A DNA stretch of 64,000 nucleotides. It comes from Spongilla lacustris (lineage: Eukaryota > Porifera > Demospongiae > Spongillida > Spongillidae). A model generated the notes under the pieces. It did not search any database. It had not been told where the DNA came from and was given only the letters and a program-made list of their open reading frames with translations. Positions 1-10,475 of the stretch are shown here, piece after piece (the stretch's first letter is position 1; the number at the start of each line of letters is the position of its first letter). The translations under genes were made by a program, and so were the position numbers. Where the stretch lies: the NCBI GenBank assembly GCA_949361645.1, contig OX442423.1:2537066-2601065 (forward strand). Direction: 5' to 3'.

Positions 1-432
1 ACATGGAGGGAAATATGTTCTACAATGCCTCAGGAGTATGCTTGGAGCAGTTTGTGACAACACCAGTGTTGCTACCATAACAGGGTGTGTTGTCAACAAA
101 GTGGACTGGGGACTACCCAAGCATAATGGTTGCCATCTTGGACAGTAATTGAACAGAAGGCACATATGGATTGCAGACATGCCATGTTTGTTCCTAAGTC
201 CGACTGTTTTTGTGCCATTAGCACAGTGGCTATAACTAGTCCCCAAGTCCTGGCTGTTTTGGGGGTGGGTTCAGTGCCATTATACACACACCCATACTGT
301 ACATTTTGAAAGGGGTGGAGGCTACGACTTTGGTTAAATTACTATAACAAGATTCAAATCACACAAGACTTGTGAGCAAAAGTCTCGTGAGCAGATTAAT
401 GAATTATTGTAAAATTAATGACTATATACACT
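1..432. other. intergenic DNA, nothing recognised
   Basis: No open frame here resembles a known protein and no inverted or tandem repeat stands out. Confidence 0.4.
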
Positions 433-549
433 TGCTCGTCCAAGGCAAAGTCAGTGGTTCTTACCGAACTCTACGGGCGGCTGAACCTTCACCTGGTACG
501 AGCTAATGCCGTTGCCATCCTTTCCCGTAGCATCAGTCATGCAAAGTGA
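433..549 (+). pseudogene. retroelement C-terminal fragment (LINE-like)
   Basis: The last roughly 38 codons of a retroelement protein read in frame to a TGA at 547-549. They include the signature TELYGRLNLHLVRANAVAIL. The same tail recurs near 9.1, 9.7, 20.6, 23.6, 38.5 and 62.9 kb (for example SLYGRLNLNLVKANATAML at the right end of the window), so this is one member of a repeated family. Everything upstream of the tail is missing, as expected of a 5'-truncated insertion. It cannot encode a functional protein. Being too short for a standard ORF scan, it was found by comparison with the other copies. Confidence 0.8.
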
Positions 550-868
550 TGTAGGGTAGATATATAGTTAGCATTTTGTGTACATTGTGTGTAGTCTAGT
601 TGTATATGTTTATATATCAGTGTATTTGTGCATGACTATATATATAATAATTATTATTATAGTATATATATCTTGCGTCATCTTTTGAGCTAAAATGTTA
701 AAACCTAACAATGTTCAACCCAATATTTAACTAGTAAACTATGTAACTATGTATGAGTCAACCATCTAAGTAGAGGTCTGAGACTTTAGCACGTCATCTT
801 TTAAACAAATACATATTTATCTAGTTGTATGTTTATATACCTGCTGTTACTGATAACTAACATAATTG
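550..868. other. AT-rich spacer
   Basis: AT-rich DNA with short TATATA and ATT runs. No gene seen. Confidence 0.4.
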
Positions 869-1692
869 GGAAAGTTTACGAGAAAAGGGAACTAGCGTGT
901 ATTATAAAAAAGTATAATAAAAATGCATTACGTTTGATTTGCTATAACTTCCGAACAGTTAACGCTATCAACTTCCTATTTCCAACACTTCATACTGCAC
1001 CATTTCCCTATGGTAAAGTACATTTTGGAGTCTTGCACTTGCTCCGTGTCAGTATTGCAACGTTCGATACCCCACTGGGTTCAAACCCGCCATAACTTTC
1101 GATCGGTAGGAGTAATCAATTCGCTTCAAATTCGGTTTGTAGGTAGAGAGGTCCTATACCTATCGATTTGTTCTGTTCGTTGATTTTTATGCCATCCATT
1201 ACGGAGATACAGTTGAACAAACTACGTGCCCATTTTCGCGCTCGATTCGCGCCAATGATTTGGGCTATTTGCGTTCCGCTCAATGTATGGGGAGGCGGGG
1301 ATTATAACATTGGCGCGAATCAAGCGGGAAAACGTGCACATAGTTTGTTCAACTGTATCTCCGTAACGGATGGCATAAAAATTAACGAACAGAACAAATC
1401 GATAGGTATAGGACCTCTCTACCTACCAACCGAATTTGAAGCGAATTGATTACTCCTACCGAAAGTTATGGCGGGTTTGAACCCAGTGGGGTATCGAACG
1501 TTGCAATACTGACACGGAGCAAGTGCAAGACTCCAAAATGTATTCTACCATAGAGAAATGGTGCAGTATGAAGTGTTGAAAATAGAAAGTTGATAGCGTT
1601 AACTGTTCGGAAGTTAGAGCAAATCAAACGTAATGCATTTTTATTATACTTTTTTATAATACACGCTAGGTCCCTTTTCTCGTAAACTTTCC
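869..1692. repeat. foldback element, copy 1
   Basis: A near-perfect long inverted repeat. The left arm (869-1257) begins GGAAAGTTTACGAGAAAAGG and its reverse complement closes the right arm (1308-1692). The loop of about 50 bp is GC-rich and carries CCGCTCAATGTATGGGGAGG. The innermost stem is GATTCGCGCCAATG paired with CATTGGCGCGAATC. Open frames within it are by-products of the symmetry. Related copies lie at 14080-14858, about 54395-54800 and 59098-59215. The layout is that of a non-autonomous foldback or MITE-like transposon; its superfamily is not evident. Confidence 0.85.
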
Positions 1693-1693
1693 A

Positions 1694-1729
<36 letters not shown>
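1694..1729. repeat. (ATT)n microsatellite
   Basis: About twelve ATT units directly abut the right end of foldback copy 1. Confidence 0.9.
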
Positions 1730-2162
1730 GAATAAATTTATTTGTGTAAAAGGGTGCTTAATGTTTATATCAGCATATTATAATCAAAAGGATTTTTAGA
1801 GAATTAGACATGTTCGAAATTCAATTAGGAAATAATCAACACAATGACCGCCTATGGTCCTATGGATGGATATCTTATCTGCGTCGTTTGTTTGAAATTT
1901 CCCTTTATTAATTAAGAAGTATCAAGTTTAAAAGTATATGACAAACGCGCGTTAACGCGCGTGTACATTTTAATACCGCGTCCGCGAGTAATATAAAGTG
2001 GGTCAGAATTGAGGGGAAACTAAAAACCTAAAAGATCCGCTAGCAATAGAATCACAGGTACTGGTTGTAAAATAGGTAGAGTAACCTTTTACACTATGTT
2101 CACATTATTATAATTTATAAGAGCTGCGAGTATCAAAGTTTTGATGCACACGGTTGAAATGA
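1730..2162. other. intergenic DNA with a perfect 18-bp palindrome
   Basis: No gene recognised. A perfect palindrome, ACGCGCGTTAACGCGCGT, lies at 1945-1962. It is CpG-rich in an otherwise AT-rich stretch. Confidence 0.6.
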
Positions 2163-2401
2163 ACTACATGTAGTCAGGGCTGCCGCGATATATCGCGATA
2201 TGCGATATATCGCGATATTTTTTATACATCGCGATATGCGATATATCGCGATATTTTTTTGGTCATATCGCGATACAAACGTACATGGATATACGGAGAT
2301 AGATGGAAGAATAGACGGAGATTATATCGCGATATTTTACTCATATCGCGATATATCGCGATATAGGCTAAAGACCATATCGCGGCAGCACTGCATGTAG
2401 T
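2163..2401. repeat. foldback built from TATCGCGATA palindromes
   Basis: The ends ACTACATGTAGT and ACTGCATGTAGT face each other, followed inward by CTGCCGCGATAT and ATATCGCGGCAG, so the whole 239 bp can fold back. Between them the 10-bp palindrome TATCGCGATA and its variants recur many times on both sides. The frame translated across it is repeat-encoded and not a gene. Confidence 0.75.
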
Positions 2402-2496
2402 GCGGTACTACAGTTATCATTTAAAATCACTTTGTACCCACCCCTTTAATTTCTTGACTATAATCGCATGCAGCTCTTGGTTTCCTTGAAAATAAA

Positions 2497-2700
2497 CATG
2501 TACATGCAGATCTAGACTCGCAATGCATCGTGAAATTGAAACCGCACGCGGTAATGTATAGAGTTTTTTTTATAGACACGATAGAACACATGCACACGGT
2601 ATATAAATTACATGTACATGCAGACTCGCAATGCATCGTGAAATTGAAACCAAATGCGGTAATGTATGGAGTTTTTTTTATAGAACACATACACGCAGTA
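2497..2700. repeat. tandem duplication, about 110-bp unit
   Basis: Two consecutive copies of a unit containing CTCGCAATGCATCGTGAAAT and then GAGTTTTTTTTATAGA. Copy 1 starts near 2497 and copy 2 near 2609. Copy 1 has a few extra bases and CGCACGCGG where copy 2 has CAAATGCGG. Confidence 0.85.
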
Positions 2701-2719
2701 AAAGAAATATATTCATAAG

Positions 2720-4290
2720 ATTGATAAAGCATTCGAACGTTTAAAGGTTCAACTTGGTGTATACAATGTGATTATTGCCGTTTTTGTATGGTGATGAAAT
2801 ATGTTTTCATCGGCATGGACCACTTTTACATTGCCGCATTTGTTGACTCGAGCAAGCTGAATGATCTCTCACAAAATGCACCCAATGTTGTCTCAAGAGT
2901 TGTACTTTCTCACATCAGCGGACCTTTTATTTTTTTGCTTCCCCCCAAAACGGCCTAAATTTCATGCACAATGTCCTTGTATTTGTTCCAGCTTTAATTT
3001 GTGGGCTGTTTACTGTAAACGAGGCACCAAACAAGGTATTATATCTCTCCCAGTTCTAGACCCATCACACTACCACAATTGCACAAATTTATACCATACA
3101 TGCCGCATGCAACCTTGATGATATGATATGATCGAATGTAAAAATCCAAACCCTTATAGCAACAAAAAATCAGTTTTGGAAGCTCCACGTGCTACATGTA
3201 TTGGTATATCCCTCTTTGTATAAAGTAGGCTAAACTAGATAATTCCATCCAAGAAAGCCTTGTACTGTTGCTGTACATAGCACACACAAATAACCAGGTT
3301 GGTAAATTGAAGGGTACTAATTTCACCCACCACGATATTATTAATGTTACACATAAATTTATGTACGTACAACTAAAACACTAATCCAACCCGCTCAGGT
3401 GGTATGACTGAAATGGTTGAGATATGAATACATGTACACTTAGTGATGAAATGAATATAACACTACATGTACATTCTCAAAACATGGCAAGGTTTATCCA
3501 TGAAATACAACCCTGTGCAAGCTGTGTTATAATTAGGAAGAGTCACTAAAAAATTCATCTTCAGATGAACAATCTTGTTTTTCATAGCCTATAGCCAAGA
3601 GCAATAACATTACTCAAACAGATGGAGAGTGTTCTTACCATTGGATGCAGCTTTGGTTCTGAAGTATTTTGTTCATTACATACATGTATACAGACAGTGT
3701 CATGCAGTCAAGTAATAAATTTTTTCTCTTACTTGGACAGTGTATCTGATGATTTTGCAGTTGACATTTGACCTAGAGCAGCAAATATGAGCAAAATTAT
3801 ATCCACCAAAAGCAAAACAATAGCAGAATATTGTGATGAGTTCTAAAATTCTCCCATTGGCGTCTGAGGCAGAACCCCAGAAGCGCCTAGACGGTAGCAC
3901 TATTCTTGTCCCGGAAACCCAGTGACAGCCATGCAGTGAGTTTAAACTTGCATCTCTTTCTGATTTTATGGTGTGTGAGAATTTAGCATTACACGAAAAT
4001 AAGAGAGAAATGTATTTCATATTTGGTAGCATTATTGGAGGCTTGCTATGCAAGCAACTGTACAAAGTGAGACATGAAGGACTGCTTATCAAGATGTAAT
4101 GAACCTGACCACATTTTCAAGAGTTATGAACCATGGCACAGCTCACTGTGCTTGGTGTCTCATTAGTAGAGAACAATTGTATTTGTACACCATAGGTCTT
4201 TTATTTGTACTGCAAACACATATTATTTGATAGAAAGTAATGTGGATGTACTCATTATTCGTTACCCATCGCTAATATTCATGTATTACA
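2720..4290. other. intergenic DNA, no gene recognised
   Basis: Several short open frames occur on both strands (for example 3700-4092 minus) but none resembles a known family or has convincing splice context. The sequence is AT-rich and scattered with ACATGTA motifs. Confidence 0.35.
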
Positions 4291-4299
4291 ATCTATGCT

Positions 4300-4450
4300 T
4301 TGCGCAGGGCAATCCCAGGATAGTTGTAATCTATGCTTTGCACATGAGCAATCCTAGGATTGCGCAGCCAATCCACAGATTGTACCACAAAACATGGATC
4401 CAGGGTTTGCGCAAGACAATCCCAGGATTGCGGAAATCCACGCTTTGCAT
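4300..4450. repeat. cluster of CAATCCYAGGATTG palindromes
   Basis: The motif GCGCAATCCYAGGATTGCGC or half of it occurs four to five times in 150 bp, for example GCAATCCTAGGATTGCGCA. The same palindrome lies inside the ends of the transposon at 56858-58246, suggesting this is a remnant of a related element. Confidence 0.6.
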
Positions 4451-5048
4451 GTAACTGCAGAGACATACATGTAGCTGGTAGATGGCTCATCAGAGGTATG
4501 TAACTGGTAATGGCTGTGAAAAGGTTGTGATGCTGTTAGCAGATAGCCTGGTCAGAGGTTGACAGTTTAGACTTGGGAGAAAAAATCTTTTCTTCTCTAG
4601 TCCATTTTATCTCCAAGTATGCTTACTATGGACAGAAAACTATACGGGATTACCGCAAATGCAATGCAAGAACGTAAAATCTCTTTTATCGAACAGCGTG
4701 CGCTATAGTGTTATGTTATTTTTAAATACAGTCGATGACACAATTGCGTAACCGCATTGCCTGTAATTAATTCCGCGTCGTTAAGTGTATGCACGCTAAA
4801 AAAGTAGAGTTTTACAGCGCCATTCTAAAAGGGCCTATGGAGAACTTAGGAATGTATTTCAAATTTACATCACATTTAAATGCCAACGTTATGTATACGT
4901 TTTGTGAACGCTAGAGTCCTGTCAGCTTGGCAGCTGTTCCAGTTCGATTCAACAAACACCCCGTCCTCTTTTGTTCCTTTGAAGGCATTTTGACACATAC
5001 AACTTCATTACTCAAAAGTGGCAAAACTAGGAAGATTATTTCAGTTAA
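4451..5048. other. intergenic DNA, nothing recognised
   Basis: No coding signature, repeat or regulatory element identified. Confidence 0.35.
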
Positions 5049-5475
5049 TAGACCCCTTTCCATTGTGGGCGTATAAACAAATTAACGTCATAAAATGTGG
5101 GCGTATAAACAAAATCAACGTTACGTCAGCGTTCAAAACAAAATATTCGATACAAAAGTTGTTGTGCAATCGGGTAGCTTATTGGTAGTGAGCACATGGA
5201 AGAAGCTATTACAGATAATAATAATTGTAAATCTGGCCATTTTGTTACACAATGCCGTATGGGTCGGGAAAAACATCTTTATCCAACTGCAGCTTCTGAA
5301 AATATCACCTTTGCGCCATAAGACTCAAACCATTAACATACACCAATGGCATATGTAAGATACCAAATGCATGGTTTTGGGCACACACGTGACGCTGTCT
5401 TATGACGTTTTCTGTTTATACGCCCACAAATTATGACATTTATTTGTTTATACGCCCACAATGGAAAACAGTCTA
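5049..5475. mobile_element. MITE with GTGGGCGTATAAACA terminal repeats
   Basis: Terminal inverted repeats of about 80 bp. The left reads TAGACCCCTTTCCATTGTGG and the right, in reverse complement, reads TAGACTGTTTTCCATTGTGG. Each arm holds the direct repeat GTGGGCGTATAAACA twice. Both ends abut TA, consistent with a TA target duplication and a Tc1/mariner-type origin (inference). The 87-codon frame inside has no recognisable domain. Confidence 0.85.
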
Positions 5476-5789
5476 TAAGATTCAGAAGTGTAAACATTGT
5501 GTTGCTAGGAGATAATAAGATTTTGTCATGTTTTTGCTTTGTTGGTGTCTAACTTACATGGCTCCCCTAGTATCATTCGGTCATCTGGTGTAGCTGCATT
5601 AGTGTGATCGTAAAAGGAGCAGGACATGGAAACAAGAATTTTTGTAACTTCTATGTACCAACCTGAGAACGAATTGTATGGGCTGTTGAGAGGTGACCAT
5701 GGGTGTTCTGACTGTGTGTGCTGCTCTGGTGATTGTCGGCTATAGGCTGCTGAACAGTTTGCTATTATTAGTATTATTTCAACATCACT
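5476..5789. other. intergenic DNA, nothing recognised
   Basis: No feature recognised. The last exon of the neighbouring minus-strand gene could lie here. Confidence 0.35.
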
Positions 5790-6983
5790 TCATTCGCACA
5801 TGCAATGCCACTGTTTTCCCTTACCAGGATTGACTGCCCATTCGGGCGCCCCAGCTGGGGGATGTGACCTTGAAGGTGGTCCTGCAACCCTCTCTTTGCG
5901 GATAAATCCTGCAATTTCTTTTTGCGTCCTCTTTTCAGCAAGCCGTCTATCAAGATCATCTATTAGGCTATTCAATTCTTACATAAATCAAGAAATGAAA
6001 ATTAAACACTTATAAATGTAGTTCAATATGCCTTCAAACAATCTACCGGCTGATCTCCATGTAGGAGTATGTGTTACATTTATCCTCTGGTGATCAAGTT
6101 CGGTGTCACTCTCTGATGTCATGTATAAATGGTTAATTTGATCCCATTTCGGTTTTTCATCATCCTTTAAGACTGATTGCCTGTCTTCATAGAACTAAAA
6201 AAAAATGCAAATATCATCAGCACCAAATCGATATAGCACAACCTTTTTCTGAACCCGTCTTTTCTTGCTATTCTTCCCATTGACTTTAACAGCATCAAGT
6301 CTACTTTGATCTTTCAACTTCCGTCGTCTAGATTCGAAGTATCGATAAATGGCCCCTGTTGATATAGCACCTAATCATTTGGTGGCATTAGATGGCGGTT
6401 TCTTACTTGTGAAAGATTGACTGTGCTGCTTCAAACTTGGTGCCTTTTTGATTTCTTGTAGCAGCCAAGCTGAGACACATTGATTATGCGGAGATCTGTA
6501 GCTGAATTGAAAATATGAGAAGCTAAAATATGATAAGAATATTTAATAAATACTTTTCCTCTGCCCTGAATTGCCGATTTACAGGCAATCTCCAGTACAT
6601 ACTCTTCACAGCTATCTAAAAAGGAGAAATGCATTTATTTATTCGTACATTATTTCAATCTCACCGCTTACACTCAAATCACTAGGAAGTCGAATTTTGT
6701 TCACTGGCAGTGATGATGTTTCGGTAAGGCTGGATTCTGGTGGTTGTTTTGAAATTTGGTTTTTAAGCTTCTCCATATCGTTGGCAATAGTTTCCACCCG
6801 TTGCATCACACACTGTATTGAATTAGAATTGATCTGCTGTGCCTTCTGCAGGTCCAAAAGCGTTTCTGTCATATTCTCCATTTTATTGTGAATTTCACTA
6901 GTCACTGTGGCTGGAATCAGCATGTGTCTTGCTGTACAATTACAATGTTCCATTTCTCTTGCTGCATGTATCTTTGAGTACAA
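5790..6983 (-). CDS. conserved protein of unknown function, six-exon model
   Basis: Six minus-strand exons join in one open frame with matching phases: 6983-6672, 6615-6554, 6522-6407, 6355-6243, 6194-6047 and 5977-5825, all bounded by AG and GT. The predicted protein is about 300 residues. It starts with a probable coiled-coil segment (NKMENMTETLLDLQKAQQIN and on), then a basic stretch with YRYFESRRRKLKD, an acidic linker with HLYMTSESDTELD, the block TPTWRSAELNSLIDDLDRRL, and a proline-rich end with GPPSRSHPP and APEWAV. From memory, proteins with this SRRRK / YMT-ES / WRS-LD order occur in sponge and cnidarian predictions; their function is unknown to me. Not one stop interrupts about 900 nt across five introns, so the gene is probably intact. 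The true start may lie further upstream. The end is uncertain: exon six can splice at 5824 or read through to a stop at 5790. Confidence 0.7.
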
Positions 6984-7742
6984 AATATCTTAGGCATACA
7001 GATGCACAGTGTAAATGTATATATGCAAAATCACCATATGTGTACAGCACATACGAGTACATGTATACGAACCACAAATAATGGCATACGGTACGTATAT
7101 GAATTAATTTACCGGCACCGCGTGATCTGTGACATACGTACCAAGACGAAGCAGTTTGCTACGCCGTAGGAATACATAATAACCATTTCTATTACGTGCC
7201 CATTCAAGCAAACACTTTCTACAACCGAACGTATCCATTCATGCATACAAAAATAGAAGCACATGTACGTTGATTTTGAGGGTTGCGTATGGTATGCTCG
7301 CTACTGAATTTTGTTTTTAAAAAACATTGGGCTACCGGTAGTACTACGGGAAAATACTGTGACGATTATAACACAATCGCTAGTACGACTTCAAATGTGG
7401 TCCTTAATATACGCAACTACTTTGTCTACCTGGGGGAGGGAGGGCCGTAGTTGCTGGTCACTGTCCAGTTCGAGCACGTGTCAATGTCCCGTTCTTTGTG
7501 CAATGCAGCGTAACTTACGTATTTGGTTATTGAATAAAATTTCTACATAATGCGCACTTTTAAAAGTAAACACGTAAAATTATTTGATCTTCGATATTTG
7601 ATAGTAACAATAATAGGCCTACATTGTAGTATAGGCGCTAGGCTTGTCGAGCGAGAACGATTGCACGAGACGTAAACTAGTAGGGGTGCACTGTCCAAGC
7701 GATCAGCTTGAGGAATTCGGGTACGTGTGGGCGCATGTTTCC
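6984..7742. other. upstream region of the six-exon gene, nothing recognised
   Basis: It may hold the promoter or a first exon of the minus-strand gene that ends at 5790. An AG acceptor-like site just above 6983 (GCCTAAG in minus orientation) leaves room for an earlier exon. No motif was strong enough to call. Confidence 0.35.
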
Positions 7743-8082
7743 TACAGGGAAAAGTTATAAACTGTCCAGCCTGGATTTTTGCAAATAGCATAAATACCAT
7801 TCTGAGCGTCCAGGGTGGGAATAGTGGAAAACCATTCTGAGATTGAGCGTCTAGGGTGGGGTTCTACCCTGGTTCTGTCGAACGAAAACCACGTTGATGT
7901 ATTAATAGGCCAAATTATTTCATACTTCAACATGGGTTTTGCTCGACAAAACCAGGTTAGAACAACATGGATTTTACACTATTCCCACCCTGGACGTTCA
8001 ATCCCAGGATGGTTTTTACGCTATTAGGATGGGTTTTTGTTCAAAAAAAATCCAGGCTGGACGTTTATAACTTTTTCCTGTG
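7743..8082. mobile_element. foldback MITE with CCAGGGTGGGAATAGTG motifs
   Basis: The left end ACAGGGAAAAGTTATAAACT and the right end (reverse complement ACAGGAAAAAGTTATAAACG) begin inverted arms of about 160 bp. Both arms contain GTCCAGCCTGGAT, AACCAT and CCAGGGTGGGAATAGTG in the same order. The centre is AATAGGCCAAATTATTTCA. Small palindromes are nested inside the arms. Open frames here reflect the symmetry. Confidence 0.85.
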
Positions 8083-8307
8083 GATCCATTGAACTGATAA
8101 ATGGTTTTTAGGACTTCAATTTGCCTCTGGTACTCGGGTATTGTGTCCAGATGTTTGGTGTCTAAATAGGCCTACGTGTGTATGCAGACGAGGTTATCTT
8201 AGACTCCAGAGTCGTGCTACGTGTCTATACGCACACGTGCTTCGTTTCGTCCGTTAAGCGCATCATTTACCTACATCTGTCATGTACTACATTTATATGT
8301 AAGAAAT

Positions 8308-8405
8308 GTCAGTGGCGTATCCAGGATTTCTGGAAGGGGAGGTCCCAGCCAGGGGGCCGGGAGGGTGCGGGATGGCCCCTCCCGCGCGAAGCGCGTAAGC
8401 TTTTG
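8308..8405 (+). mobile_element. hAT-like transposon end (fragment)
   Basis: It starts CAGTGGCGTATCCAGGATTT, followed by G-rich DNA and then CCCTCCCGCGCGAAGCGCG. Terminal sequences close to CAGTGGCGTANCCAG are typical of animal hAT elements. The subterminal CTCCCGCGCGA motif recurs near 27.04 and 27.91 kb. No convincing partner end or target duplication was found. Confidence 0.6.
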
Positions 8406-8464
8406 ACGATATATGTATATTGTATTTGGTTTATGAAACCTCGTGGTTTCACATGCACCGTGCA

Positions 8465-9156
8465 GTAGCAGCTTTCAATCATCTCCCCGCCATGCTTCGT
8501 CGTGGTTGTCTAGGCCTTCATTTAAATCCCAAGTGGCCATCAAGTGGTGGCTTGCTCTTGACACATCAGGGGGATCACTGTGCTCCTTTTATGTCCAGAC
8601 ACTGTGCTCGATCCATTAGACCATCATGCCTCCACATGTAAGCGTGGGGGTGATGCTGTGTTTCGCCACCATAGACTTTGCAATGTTGTAGCTGAGTCGT
8701 GTAGGTTGGCCCACCTGAGTGTTAAAGTTGAGGCCTGAAATAACCTAACACCAGACCACAGTCATACAAGACCAGCCGATGTCCTTGTTCAGAACTGGTC
8801 CAGAGGCAGGCCAGCAGACTTTGACATCTGTGTGACCTCACCGCTTAATACACTTACTTTGTTAGAAGCGGGGGTTTTGTGCAGGTGCCGCAGCTCAGGC
8901 TGGATAGGTCAGGAAGCACTCAGCTAATGATGACAAATGTGGAGATCTGGGTTGGGTTTGTGTCCCCGTGGTGACTGAAACATATGGAGCCTGGGGACCT
9001 GAGGCCATGGCCTGTTTCTCCCAGCTGGCTTCGAGACTCTCCATCAGGCTTCAAATGCCCAAATCAGTTATTCTACATGAACTATATGGTCGCTTAAACA
9101 CATGTCTCGTTTGTTGTGTTACTACGGCCATATTAAGTAGGATCCAGTCATCGTAA
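8465..9156 (+). pseudogene. retroelement tail, decayed copy
   Basis: Broken frames match the family tail in order. Around 8633 they read TCKRGGDAVFRHHRL, then AHLSVKVEA followed by a stop, RPADVLVQNW, DFDICVTSPLNTLTLLEAGV, and finally DLGWVCVPVVTETYGAWGPE to ELYGRLNTCLV and a TAA at 9156. Frameshifts and at least one stop separate the blocks. The zinc-knuckle cysteines upstream are largely lost. It lies directly beside a second copy at 9224-9811 in the same orientation, either a tandem duplication or two insertions. Confidence 0.8.
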
Positions 9157-9223
9157 CTTTTTCCTGTGTTTATTCTTGGAGTAATCAATACATGTGTATA
9201 ATAATAATAAAAATAAAATAGCA

Positions 9224-9811
9224 GTGACGTGTAAAGGTGGAGGGGATGTCGTTCTGTGCCACAACAGCTTGAGGGATGTCTTTTCACAGTTCTGCCATCG
9301 AGCGTGTCTGTGGGGACAGCTTGAGGTAGGTTGTGGCTTAGGAGCAGACAAAAGACACGGTCGTCGAGCTGATATTCTTGTACAGAACTGGATAATCGGC
9401 AAACCAGCAGCTTTTGACCTAACTATAACCTCACCGCTTAATCTCACTACTTTAACTGAAGCGGGAGTTGCAAGAGAGTCTGTAGCTATGGCAGTTGAAG
9501 TTCGAAAGCATGGTGTGAATGATTGTAAGTGTGCAGAGCTTGGATGGGTTTGTATACTCTTAGCAGTTGAGACTTATGGTTGCTGGGGTGCAGAAGCCCA
9601 GTCCACCATTTCTCCGCTAGCATCCCATCTGGCCATCCAGTTGCAGTGTAGCAAATCCAAGGCCATCACTACCATCTACCAACGTCTCAATCTAACACTG
9701 GTGAGAGCTAATGCTCGAGCTTTACTTTCACGTTCAGGCTTTTTCAGGTCTGAGGGTGGAGATTTTTGCATGTTTTTCAAGTGGTGTAATAATATTATTA
9801 TATTATTGTAA
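9224..9811 (+). pseudogene. retroelement C-terminal domain, open but 5'-truncated
   Basis: An uninterrupted frame begins inside the zinc knuckle (VTCKGGGDVVLCHNSLRDVF) and runs through ADILVQNW, AFDLTITSPLNLTTLTEAGV, GWVCILLAVETYGCWG and YQRLNLTLVRANARALLSR to a stop at 9809-9811. PADILV followed by AFDL resembles the metal-binding part of a PD-(D/E)xK restriction-like nuclease, the C-terminal endonuclease of early-branching LINEs (inference). The reverse transcriptase is missing and the upstream Met lies in unrelated AT-rich DNA, so this is a dead insertion despite its open frame. Confidence 0.8.
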
Positions 9812-10197
9812 AAGTCAAAAAATTATAATAATTATATATATAGCTGTCAGTACAACAAAAATAATAATTACATCATATTCAATTTGGTTAATTAGTTTTG
9901 TCATAGGCTGTATTTCTATTTCTATTTTACTTAGAAGTGTTTTGATTTACCACACGTACATGTATGAGGACAGCATTATGTTATAGCATCAACATTTGGC
10001 ATTAAATAACAAATGGTGATTTTACCTATATTGGCTGAAGAGGCATCGTCACTTGAAACAGCCAATGAGGTCGCGGCACATGGTGGCACTACTTTTGATG
10101 TTTGGCAGTACTTCAAAATCGACATGATCAAATACGCGCAGCAGCTAATTATTAATAATACAAAAGTATAATTTTTAATAATGTTAGCACCTATGGC

Positions 10198-10246
10198 CAA
10201 GGGGGGTGCTCAAGCACCCGGAGCACCCACTCTGGATACACCACTG
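10198..10246 (-). mobile_element. hAT-like transposon end (fragment)
   Basis: In reverse complement it begins CAGTGGTGTATCCAGAGTGG, followed by GTGCTCCGGGTGCTTGAGCA. It resembles the end at 8308 but differs enough, and lacks matching 8-bp flanks, that the two are not called as one element. Confidence 0.5.
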
Positions 10247-10352
10247 CATGTTGCATGTACTTTACTGCACAGTAATTCGTTTGGAGCATGGTATTATATA
10301 CATTCATATGCATACAATTCACAGACACACACGCACACACACACATAGCAAG

Positions 10353-10475
10353 TAGTCTTGTACCCAGACCCAAATGTACGTAAGCATTATCGCTTACAGT
10401 ATAATACATCGTACGTGATGTTATGCTGTAAGCAATAATCATCATTACGTACATTTGGGTCTGGGTACGAGACTA
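10353..10475. mobile_element. hairpin MITE, copy 1
   Basis: GTAGTCTTGTACCCAGACCC at the left faces GGGTCTGGGTACGAGACTAC at the right. The arms are about 30-45 bp around a short loop. A related hairpin occurs at 59246-59335. Confidence 0.85.

Noticed and set aside
829..1449. Two open frames of 88 and 93 codons
   Set aside because: They lie in the arms of a perfect inverted repeat, and the second mirrors sequences of the first.
5095..5358. An 87-codon frame inside the MITE as a gene
   Set aside because: It lies within the terminal repeats of a short non-autonomous element and shows no recognisable domain.
6431..6634. A BEN domain in the six-exon gene
   Set aside because: The apparent similarity appeared only in frames that do not fit the splice phases. 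The in-phase translation does not support it.
8308..10246. One large hAT element joining the ends at 8308 and 10246
   Set aside because: The ends are similar but the 8-bp flanks do not match, and two unrelated retroelement tails lie between. Treated as separate fragments.
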